Positions 57,900 to 64,000 of a stretch of DNA of 64,000 bases are shown piece after piece. This stretch comes from Mycobacterium sp. 852002-51971_SCH5477799-a. Its GTDB lineage: Bacteria > Actinomycetota > Actinomycetes > Mycobacteriales > Mycobacteriaceae. The notes beneath the pieces were generated by a model, which saw nothing but the letters and a program-made list of their open reading frames with translations, had not been told where the DNA came from and searched no databases. The stretch lies in contig NZ_LZIF01000087.1 in NCBI RefSeq assembly GCF_001667145.1, forward strand, positions 62,001 to 126,000, read 5' to 3'. Made by a program: the position numbers and the translations under genes. The number at the start of each line of letters is the position of its first letter. The stretch's first letter is position 1.

Positions 57900-59069
57900 T
57901 CAGCGCAGCAACGCTCGCGACATCACCACGCGCTGAATCTGATTGGTGCCCTCGTAGATCTGCGTGATCTTGGCGTCACGCATCATCCGCTCGACCGGGA
58001 AGTCGGTGGTGTAGCCGGCGCCGCCGAACAATTGCACGGCCGCCTCCGTCACATCCATGGCGGTGTCGGAGGCGAAGCACTTTGCGGCCGCGGAGATGAA
58101 TCCGAGGTTCGGCTCGCCGCGTTCTGCGCGGGCGGCGGCGGTGTAGACCATCAACCGGGCGGCTTCGACCTTCATCGCCATGTCGGCCAGCTCGAACTGC
58201 ACACCCTGGAAGTCCGAGATCGACTTGCCGAACTGCTTGCGCTCCTTGGTGTAGGCGACGGCGGCGTCCACGGCGCCCTGCGCGAGGCCAACCGCCTGCG
58301 CGCCGACGGTCGGGCGGGTGTGGTCGAGGGTCTGCAGTGCGGTCTTGAACCCGGTGCCGGGTTCGCCGATGATCCGGTCGCCCGGGATGCGGCAGTTCTC
58401 GAAGTACAACTCCGTGGTCGGTGAGCCCTTGATGCCCATCTTCTTTTCCTTCGGGCCGAAGGAAAAGCCCTCGTCGTCTTTGTGCACCATGAACGCCGAG
58501 ATGCCGTTGGCGCCTTTGTCCGGATCGGTCACCGCCATCACGGTGTACCAGGTCGACTTGCCGCCGTTGGTGATCCAGCACTTGGTGCCGTTGAGAATCC
58601 AGTCATCCCCGTCGGCCCTGGCCTTGGTCCGCATCGACGCCGCGTCGCTACCGGCTTCGCGCTCGCTCAATGCGTAGGAGGCCATCGCCCCGTCCTTGGC
58701 CAGTGCCGGCAACACCTGCTTTTTCAGCTCCTCCGAGCCCTGCAGGATCAGGCCCATGGTGCCCAGCTTGTTGACGGCGGGGATCAGCGAAGCGGATCCG
58801 TCGACGCGCGCGACCTCTTCGATCACGATGCACGCGGCGACCGAGTCCGCGCCCTGACCGCCGTATTCCTCGGGAATGTGGACCGCGTTAAAGCCCGACG
58901 CGTTCAGCGCGTCCAGGGCCTCCTGCGGGAATCGGGAATTCTCGTCTACATCGGCGGCGTGCGGGGCGATCTCCTTCTCCGCCAGTGCCCGAATCGCCGC
59001 GCGCAGTTCGATGTGTTCCTCGGGCAGTTCGAACAAATCAAAGGTGGGGTCTCCGGCCCACTGAGCCAT
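57900..59069 (-). CDS. fadE25: Acyl-CoA dehydrogenase FadE25
   Basis: FAD-dependent acyl-CoA dehydrogenase (Rv3274c), 389 residues, for a beta-oxidation-type step. It begins MAQWAGDPTFDLFELPEEH, has FAD/substrate motifs YALSEREAGSDAASM and WITNGGKSTWYTVMAV, the block RPTVGAQAVGLAQGAVDAAVAY, and the C-terminal catalytic region ITQIYEGTNQIQRVVMSRALL with the base Glu in YEGTNQ. ATG at 59069 has AAGGAGG upstream. The gene restores the H37Rv gene order after the pst insertion. Confidence 0.96.
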   Translation of the reverse strand: MAQWAGDPTFDLFELPEEHIELRAAIRALAEKEIAPHAADVDENSRFPQEALDALNASGFNAVHIPEEYGGQGADSVAACIVIEEVARVDGSASLIPAVNKLGTMGLILQGSEELKKQVLPALAKDGAMASYALSEREAGSDAASMRTKARADGDDWILNGTKCWITNGGKSTWYTVMAVTDPDKGANGISAFMVHKDDEGFSFGPKEKKMGIKGSPTTELYFENCRIPGDRIIGEPGTGFKTALQTLDHTRPTVGAQAVGLAQGAVDAAVAYTKERKQFGKSISDFQGVQFELADMAMKVEAARLMVYTAAARAERGEPNLGFISAAAKCFASDTAMDVTEAAVQLFGGAGYTTDFPVERMMRDAKITQIYEGTNQIQRVVMSRALLR

Positions 59070-59107
59070 GTCGGCCTCCTTGCACTCTGCTGGATACGCC
59101 CGACTTT

Positions 59108-59121
59108 CCCCGCAAGCGGGG
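59108..59121. repeat. GC hairpin repeat between purE and fadE25
   Basis: CCCCGC-AA-GCGGGG (59108-59121) forms a 6-bp stem with a two-base loop, followed by GGACCCCCACCG. The same sequence family occurs at 62281-62340 and, with CCCCAC-AA-GTGGGG arms, inside 22651-22690. It lies between the purE stop and the fadE25 ribosome binding site. Confidence 0.55.
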
Positions 59122-59151
59122 GGACCCCCACCGTGGGCCATTGGCGCCGAG

Positions 59152-59673
59152 CTACTGGCCAGTAACCTTACCCTGACGCTGCTGCAGCGCCTCATCCTTG
59201 GCCCGCACGCTCCGCGCCAGCTGGTCCTGGAAGTCGACGATCCGCGCCCGCAGCGCCGGGTCCGACGAGCCGAGGATGCGCACGGCGAGCAGGCCCGCGT
59301 TGCGGGCGCCCCCGATGGAGACCGTGGCCACCGGGACCCCGGCGGGCATCTGCACGATCGACAGCAACGAGTCCAGGCCGTCGAGGCGCGCCAGCGGCAC
59401 CGGCACCCCGATGACCGGCAGCGGCGTCGCGGACGCGACCATGCCGGGCAGGTGCGCGGCTCCCCCGGCGCCGGCGATGATCACCTCGATGCCCCGCCCG
59501 GCCGCCTCACGCGCGTAATCGAACATCACCTGCGGGGTTCGGTGCGCCGAGACGACCCGGACCTCGGCCGGCACGTCGAACTCGGCCAACGCCGTCGCGG
59601 CGTCGGCCATCACCGACCAGTCACTGTCGCTGCCCATGATCACCCCGACGCGAGGCGCTCTAGTCATGGTCAT
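59152..59673 (-). CDS. purE: N5-carboxyaminoimidazole ribonucleotide mutase PurE
   Basis: Purine synthesis enzyme (Rv3275c), 173 residues, converting N5-CAIR to CAIR after PurK. It shows [17 protein letters not shown] near the N-terminus, the family motif [29 protein letters not shown] and [20 protein letters not shown]. The ATG at 59673 overlaps the purK stop by 4 bp. The C-terminal 20 residues ([17 protein letters not shown]) are variable. Operon purK-purE. Confidence 0.96.
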   Translation of the reverse strand: MTMTRAPRVGVIMGSDSDWSVMADAATALAEFDVPAEVRVVSAHRTPQVMFDYAREAAGRGIEVIIAGAGGAAHLPGMVASATPLPVIGVPVPLARLDGLDSLLSIVQMPAGVPVATVSIGGARNAGLLAVRILGSSDPALRARIVDFQDQLARSVRAKDEALQQRQGKVTGQ

Positions 59674-60974
59674 TTATGCCGCTTCTCCTCATCGCTGCGC
59701 TCTGCATCGTCGCCGGCATGCGGATCCCATCCGTCCGTCCACTGCGCGTGTGACAACCAGTGTGCCGCCAGCTCGGCGCGTTCCCGCAGCTTCCCCACGC
59801 TTTCCTGGTCCGCCGGGCCGGAGCCGACGAAGTTGATGTGCCCGACCTTGCGGCCGGGACGTTCCTGTTTGCCGTAGAGGTGGACGCGCGCGTGGGGCAT
59901 CCGTGCGAACAGGTGATGCAGCCGCTCGTCGACGCTCATCTTCGGGGTTTCGGGCGCGCCCAGCACGTTGGCCATCACGGTCACCGGCGCGAGGGCGTCG
60001 GTATCGCCGAGCGGGTAGTCCAGTACCGCGCGCAGGTGCTGCTCGAACTGGCTGGTGCGCGATCCGTCCATGGTCCAGTGCCCGGAGTTGTGCGGCCGCA
60101 TCGCCAGCTCGTTGACCAGCAGTTCGCCGTCGACCGTCTCGAAAAGCTCGACGGCGAGCACCCCGACCACGCCGAGCTCGGCCGCCAACCGCAACGCCAG
60201 CTGTTGTGCGGCGGCGGCCCGTTCGGCGGGCAGCTCCGGCGCGGGCGCGACCACCTGCACGCAGATCCCGTCTTTCTGCACCGTCTCGACGACGGGCCAC
60301 GCCGCGCCCTGGCCGAACGGTGACCGGGCCACCAGGGCCGACAGTTCGCGGCGCAGGTTCACCTGCTCCTCGGCCATCAGCGGCACATCGTCGGCCAGGA
60401 AGGCCTCGGCGATCTCACGGGCGTGTGCCGGGTCGCGCGCCATCCGCACCCCGCGCCCGTCGTAGCCGCCGCGGATCGCCTTGACGACCACGGGGCCGGC
60501 TATGCGTCGCGCGAAGGCATCAAGTTCGTCGACGCCCCGGGTCTCGGCATAGCGGGGTACCGGGACGCCGAGGGCCTCGAGCCGGCGGCGCATCACGAGC
60601 TTGTCCTGCGCGTGCACCAGTGCTTGTGGCGGCGGCGCCACGTTGACGCCCTCGGCGACCAGCTTCTCCAGCAGTTCGTTGGGCACGTGTTCGTGGTCGA
60701 AGGTCAGCACGTCGGCGCCCGCGGCCACCCCGCGAAGGTCGTCGAGATCGGTGTGCGAACCGATGACGACGTCGCGGGCGACCAGCGCGGCCGGCTCGTC
60801 GGCGGCAGTGGCCAGTACCCTCAGCGTCTGGCCCAGGGCGATCGCGGCTTGGTGGGTCATCCGGGCGAGCTGACCGCCACCGACCATTGCGACCACGGGG
60901 ACGCCGCGCGGGGCGGCGCGGGGAGCTGCGGTGGGGGCTGCGCCCGCTGGGCGTGTAGTCGGCACGGCCATCAT
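59670..60974 (-). CDS. purK: N5-carboxyaminoimidazole ribonucleotide synthase PurK
   Basis: ATP-grasp enzyme (Rv3276c), 434 residues, carboxylating AIR to N5-CAIR. The N-terminal fold [23 protein letters not shown], the ATP-grasp motifs [35 protein letters not shown], and the metal/ATP site [39 protein letters not shown] are complete. The last residues [14 protein letters not shown] come from a MIRU-like repeat. [10 protein letters not shown] at 60974 is the start seen in relatives. Overlaps purE by 4 bp; divergent from gtrA. Confidence 0.95.
   Translation of the reverse strand: MMAVPTTRPAGAAPTAAPRAAPRGVPVVAMVGGGQLARMTHQAAIALGQTLRVLATAADEPAALVARDVVIGSHTDLDDLRGVAAGADVLTFDHEHVPNELLEKLVAEGVNVAPPPQALVHAQDKLVMRRRLEALGVPVPRYAETRGVDELDAFARRIAGPVVVKAIRGGYDGRGVRMARDPAHAREIAEAFLADDVPLMAEEQVNLRRELSALVARSPFGQGAAWPVVETVQKDGICVQVVAPAPELPAERAAAAQQLALRLAAELGVVGVLAVELFETVDGELLVNELAMRPHNSGHWTMDGSRTSQFEQHLRAVLDYPLGDTDALAPVTVMANVLGAPETPKMSVDERLHHLFARMPHARVHLYGKQERPGRKVGHINFVGSGPADQESVGKLRERAELAAHWLSHAQWTDGWDPHAGDDAERSDEEKRHK
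59690..59717. repeat. MIRU-like repeat core inside the purK 3' end
   Basis: Matches 25 of 28 bases of 22691-22718 in the rubB/alkX element. On the minus strand it encodes the last residues of Pur[12 protein letters not shown] repeat unit therefore supplies the purK C-terminal codons next to the 4-bp overlap with purE. Confidence 0.65.
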
Positions 60975-61084
60975 GGTGTCACGGCGAAACAAACCGGCGC
61001 CAAAGGCATGTTGACCGGCGCTGACACCGAATTGTTATGTACGATTTTGCGTCGAATTTGTGTCCGTCCGTAGACTGACGTGTT

Positions 61085-61744
61085 GTGTCCTTCGCCGAAG
61101 CCACGATCGCGCGTCTACCTAGGGTTATGCAGCCCTATTTGCAACGCCACCACGAACTGATCAAATTCGCCATCGTCGGCGGAACCACATTCGTCATCGA
61201 TTCGGCGATTTTCTATACGCTGAAGCTGACAATTCTGGAACCGAAACCGGTGACCGCAAAGGTGATTGCGGGCATTGTCGCGGTCATCGCGTCTTATGTG
61301 CTGAACCGGGAATGGAGCTTCCGCAATCGCGGCGGGCGCGAGCGCCACCACGAGGCGCTGTTGTTCTTCGCGTTCAGCGGCGTCGGGGTGCTGCTGTCCA
61401 TGGCTCCGCTGTGGTTCTCCAGCTACGTGTTGCAGCTGCGCGAGCCAACGGTGTCGCTGGCGGTGGAGAACGTCGCAGACTTCATCTCGGCGTACATCAT
61501 CGGGAACTTGCTGCAGATGGCGTTCCGGTTCTGGGCGTTCCGCCGCTGGGTGTTTCCCGATCAGTTTGCGCGCGACCCCGAGAAGGCGCTGGAATCCGCG
61601 CTTACCGCCGGCGGTATCGCCGAGATCTTCGAGGACGAGATCGAGGGCGGCAACGTCACGCTGCTGCGCTCCTGGCGCAACCGCGCCGGCCGGCTGGGTC
61701 AGCTGGGCGATTCCTCGGATCCCAGGGTGTCGAAGACTTCGTGA
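61085..61744 (+). CDS. GtrA family membrane protein
   Basis: Rv3277-like GtrA protein, 219 residues, with four hydrophobic segments in the first 150 (KFAIVGGTTFVIDSAIFYTLKL, VIAGIVAVIASYVLNREWSF, LLFFAFSGVGVLLSMAPLWF, DFISAYIIGNLLQMAFRFWAFRRWVF). GtrA proteins help move polyprenyl-phosphate sugars or assist glycosyltransferases in the cell envelope. The C-terminal 65 residues are soluble and charged (EIFEDEIEGGNVTLLRSWR). GTG at 61085, with TAGACT at 61071-61076 only 8 nt upstream (leaderless-like). The 3' end overlaps the convergent gene by 46 bp. Confidence 0.9.
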   Translation: MSFAEATIARLPRVMQPYLQRHHELIKFAIVGGTTFVIDSAIFYTLKLTILEPKPVTAKVIAGIVAVIASYVLNREWSFRNRGGRERHHEALLFFAFSGVGVLLSMAPLWFSSYVLQLREPTVSLAVENVADFISAYIIGNLLQMAFRFWAFRRWVFPDQFARDPEKALESALTAGGIAEIFEDEIEGGNVTLLRSWRNRAGRLGQLGDSSDPRVSKTS

Positions 61745-62229
61745 TACAGCAGCGCGTGCACCTCGCGCAGCCGCGGAATGTCGTAGAACTCCAACGGATC
61801 TTGTGACGCCGATTCGATGATCAGCGTCCCCGTGCGGAACATGCGCTCGGTGATCCGGTCGCGGAATTCGACGCTGTTGATCCGGGCCAGCGGGATGTCG
61901 ATGCCGGTGCGGGTGAGCACGCCGTGCCGGAACATCACCCGCCGGTTGGTCACCACGAAATGGGTGGTCAGCCAGCTCAGGAACGGCCACAACGTCAGCC
62001 AGCCCACGATCACCAGCCAGATCCCCCAGATGACGCCGTAGATGATGTTTTTGGCGAGTTGCTCCCAGTGCGTCGAGTTGAGGTATCCGGAGCCGAATGC
62101 GGCCAGCCCGGTCACCCCGATGAGAACCAGCACCGGCCAGATCAACCGCTTCCAGTGCGGGTGGCGGTGCACGATGACGTGTTCGCCGGCGGCCAGAACG
62201 TTATCCGGGTAGCCCATGCCCGCCGACAT
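61699..62229 (-). CDS. Bacterial PH-domain membrane protein (bPH2)
   Basis: Rv3278c-like, 176 residues. Two close membrane segments (LIWPVLVLIGVTGLAAFGSGYL and IWLVIVGWLTLWPFLSWL) precede a C-terminal bacterial PH domain (residues 85-160): FVVTNRRVMFRHGVLTRTGIDIPLARINSVEFRDRITERMFRTGTLIIESASQDPL. Function unknown. ATG at 62229. The last 15 codons overlap the 3' end of gtrA on the other strand. Confidence 0.9.
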   Translation of the reverse strand: MSAGMGYPDNVLAAGEHVIVHRHPHWKRLIWPVLVLIGVTGLAAFGSGYLNSTHWEQLAKNIIYGVIWGIWLVIVGWLTLWPFLSWLTTHFVVTNRRVMFRHGVLTRTGIDIPLARINSVEFRDRITERMFRTGTLIIESASQDPLEFYDIPRLREVHALLYHEVFDTLGSEESPS

Positions 62230-62280
62230 TAGCTGGGCAACGCGACGATTCGCGGCTAACTAGGCCGATGGTGGCGACCC

Positions 62281-62340
62281 GTCCCCCGCAAGCGGGAGGT
62301 ACCCCCAGCACCCGGCTCCGCCGCGCTTGCGATCGCCACT
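62281..62340. repeat. GC-rich dispersed repeat between the PH-domain gene and birA
   Basis: Contains CCCGC-AA-GCGGG (62285-62296), AGGTACCCCCAGCACCCGG, and CCGCGCTTGCGATCGCC (62321-62337), the exact inverted copy of 13697-13713. The whole unit is a recognisable mycobacterial intergenic repeat with hairpin potential, occupying most of the 109-bp gap and ending at the birA stop codon. Confidence 0.6.
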
Positions 62341-63163
62341 AGCGCAAATGCACCACGTCGCCGGCCGCGACGACGACGGTCTGCCCGCCGCTTTCCAGGC
62401 AGAGCCTGCCCTGGTCATCGATGGCGCTCGCGGTGCCGTCTACCTGCTTGCCGCCGGGCAGGTGCGCGCGGACCCGGTTGCCGATGGTCAGGCTGCGCGC
62501 CCGGTAGTCGGCGGCCAGCGCCCAGTCGGCCCCGCGCGCGGCGCGCCAGGCCACGATCCGCCGGCCCAGCTCCCGCAGCAGGGCCGACACCAGCCGGGTG
62601 CGGTCGGGCGCGGCGACGCCCAGGTCGAGCAGCGACGTCGCGTCGGGGCCGTCGATCTCCTCGGCGGACTGAGTCACGTTGAGCCCCAGGCCGATAACGA
62701 CGACGGGCTTCGCCACCTCGGCGAGGATCCCGGCCAGCTTGCCCGGCGAACCCGGCGGGCCGGCCAGCACGTCGTTGGGCCATTTGAGACCCGCTCGCGC
62801 CCCGGTGCCCGCCAGCAGCGGCGTCACGGTGTCGACCACCGCCACCCCGGTGGCCAGCGGCAGCCAGCCCCATCCGGTGGTCGGGACGTCGACGACGCTG
62901 ACCCCGACCGACATGGTGATCTGGGCCCGCGGCGTGGCGGACCAGCCTCGGCCGTGCCGGCCCCGCCCGGCGGTCTGGTGCTCGGCGATCAGCACGGCAC
63001 CGGCGACGTCGTCGCCCGACGCCGCCCGCGCCAGCAGGTCCGCGTTGGTGGAGCCGGTCTGCTCGACGACCTCGAGCTTGCGCCAGCCCAGCCCGGTGCC
63101 GATCAACTCGGCGCGCAATGCGCTCTCGTCCAACGGTGCTCGAAGCTGATCTCGTTCTGTCAC
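62339..63163 (-). CDS. birA: Biotin-protein ligase BirA
   Basis: Attaches biotin to acyl-CoA carboxylase carrier proteins (Rv3279c), 274 residues, with no N-terminal DNA-binding domain (group I ligase). Catalytic motifs: TNADLLARA, HQTAGRGRHGRGWSA (biotin-AMP loop), SVGVSVV, LKWPNDVLAGPPGSPGKLAGILAEV and VVIGLGLNV. The C-terminal SH3-like domain ends GQTVVVAAGDVVHLR. GTG at 63163. Downstream enzymes that need it (AccA3/AccD5) are expected just beyond the window in H37Rv order. Confidence 0.94.
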   Translation of the reverse strand: MTERDQLRAPLDESALRAELIGTGLGWRKLEVVEQTGSTNADLLARAASGDDVAGAVLIAEHQTAGRGRHGRGWSATPRAQITMSVGVSVVDVPTTGWGWLPLATGVAVVDTVTPLLAGTGARAGLKWPNDVLAGPPGSPGKLAGILAEVAKPVVVIGLGLNVTQSAEEIDGPDATSLLDLGVAAPDRTRLVSALLRELGRRIVAWRAARGADWALAADYRARSLTIGNRVRAHLPGGKQVDGTASAIDDQGRLCLESGGQTVVVAAGDVVHLR

Positions 63164-63180
63164 CGCACCCAGCCTAGAAC

Positions 63181-64000
63181 TCAGGGCCGACGGTCGCGCA
63201 TGTCCAGCACGGCCAAATGACTGAACAGCATGCTGGTTCCGATCGGGTTGCCCCCGCCGGGATAGGCCGTGCCGCTGGGTGCGGCCATGGTGTTACCCGC
63301 CGCGTACAGGCCGGGGATCGGGTTGCCGCAACGGTCGAGCACCCGCGCCGCGCTGTCGGTGCGCAGGCCGCCCTTGGTGCCCAGATCGGAGATGCCGAAC
63401 GCGGCGGCGTGATACGGCGGTGAGTCGATGGGCACCAGCGGCGACGCTCCGGCGGAGAACGCGCGGTCGAACGCCTCGTCGCCGCGGCCGAAGTCTTCGT
63501 CGACGCCTGCGGCAGCAAAGGCGTTGAACCGGGCCACCGTTGCCGCCAACCGCTTGCCCGGAATGCCGATCTTGGCGGCGAGCTCCTCCAGCGTGTCCGC
63601 GGTGTGCCACAGGCCCGCGGCGACGTACTTCTCGGTCTCGACGATGCTGACGTTGGCCGCCTTGACCGGCGGCACCTCGCCCTCGGAGTCGTCGTAGATC
63701 ATCCAGTACGGCAACGTGAGCGACCCGTCGCGCAGCTGCGCGATGATCTCGCGGCCGGCCCGGTCGTAGGCCCGCGACTCGTTGACGAACCGGTTGCCGT
63801 CCTGGTTGACGAAGATGCCGCCGGTGAACCACAGCGCGAAGGCGGACCGGCCGTCGGGATGCGTCATGCCCGGCGACCACCAGGCCTGGTCGAGCAGGTC
63901 GGTGTCGGCGCCCGCGGCGATGCCGGCCTGCAGCGCCAGGCCGCGACTCCCCGGACCGCCCATGGTGTCTCGCGACGTTCCCGGCACGCCGTAGCGCCGC
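63181..64000 (-). CDS. FAD-dependent oxidoreductase, KstD/fumarate-reductase-like flavoprotein (C-terminal part)
   Basis: Partial gene, open at the right edge; about 273 C-terminal residues are visible. The motifs FGISDLGTKGGLRTDSAARVLDRCGNPIPGLYAAGNTMAAPSGTAYPGGGNPIGTSMLFSHLAVLDM match the FAD-binding end of 3-ketosteroid dehydrogenase/fumarate-reductase-type flavoproteins. YPGGGNPIG is the variant of the YPGxGxxLG loop that these enzymes use. Substrate unknown. In H37Rv the accD5 gene follows birA; here this flavoprotein gene is adjacent instead, 17 bp from the birA start. Confidence 0.87.
   Translation of the reverse strand, partial: RRYGVPGTSRDTMGGPGSRGLALQAGIAAGADTDLLDQAWWSPGMTHPDGRSAFALWFTGGIFVNQDGNRFVNESRAYDRAGREIIAQLRDGSLTLPYWMIYDDSEGEVPPVKAANVSIVETEKYVAAGLWHTADTLEELAAKIGIPGKRLAATVARFNAFAAAGVDEDFGRGDEAFDRAFSAGASPLVPIDSPPYHAAAFGISDLGTKGGLRTDSAARVLDRCGNPIPGLYAAGNTMAAPSGTAYPGGGNPIGTSMLFSHLAVLDMRDRRP

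Overview
The window is chromosomal DNA of a slow-growing Mycobacterium. It has high G+C, GTG/TTG starts are common, and gene order closely follows the Rv3229c to Rv3279c segment of M. tuberculosis H37Rv as I remember it (desA3 ... secA1 ... mtrAB ... sahH ... alkB ... manAB ... whiB2 ... fbiAB ... wbbL/rmlD ... ctpC ... fadE25, purEK, birA). MtrA matches my recollection of the M. tuberculosis protein along its whole length. Several inserted or substituted genes and the palindromic repeats resemble the M. avium complex, but species cannot be fixed from the window. There is no rRNA, tRNA, phage, IS element or CRISPR array.

Layout. 1-5 kb: stearoyl-CoA desaturase DesA3 with its reductase (each preceded by a copy of the same operator-like box), a PPK2-type polyphosphate kinase and a wax ester synthase/DGAT. 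5-11 kb: a K+/H+ antiporter with its TrkA-C regulator, a MddA-type methyltransferase, and a two-gene unit with a tandem HD-GYP/LuxR regulator that I do not place in H37Rv here. 10.8-22 kb: SecA1, hibernation factor HPF/MPY, ComF, the LpqB-MtrB-MtrA signalling operon, thymidylate kinase and SahH. 22-24.4 kb: the alkane hydroxylase operon alkB-rubA-rubB-tetR with a clear operator over its -35. 24-32 kb: amino-acid permease, FAD monooxygenase, mannose activation (manA, tobH-like, manB), DUF3499 and a zincin-like protein. 32-36 kb: WhiB2, the F420 genes fbiA-fbiB and a Nudix hydrolase. 36-41 kb: GDP-mannose synthesis (manC), the linker-unit rhamnosyltransferase wbbL, rmlD, and the divergent ligase lcp1. 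41-46 kb: the metal exporter CtpC with its PacL1 chaperone, a methyltransferase and a CoA transferase.

46-57.7 kb is the main departure from H37Rv order. A phosphate module (pknD and pstS2 divergent from pstB-pstS-pstS-pstC-pstA, with two tandem pstS copies) is followed by a three-gene signalling operon: SpoIIE/PP2C phosphatase with receiver, CHASE3 histidine kinase, single-domain receiver. In H37Rv the pst genes lie far away (Rv0931c-Rv0936). 57.9-64 kb returns to the expected order (fadE25, purE, purK, gtrA, PH-domain protein, birA) and ends in a flavoprotein cut by the right edge.

Regulatory structure is unusually legible: a duplicated 31-bp box at desA3 and its reductase, a 22-bp operator at alkB, a Pho-box-like repeat in a divergent pst promoter, MIRU-like elements at operon junctions, and several promoters whose -10 lies 6-8 nt from the start codon (leaderless mRNAs).
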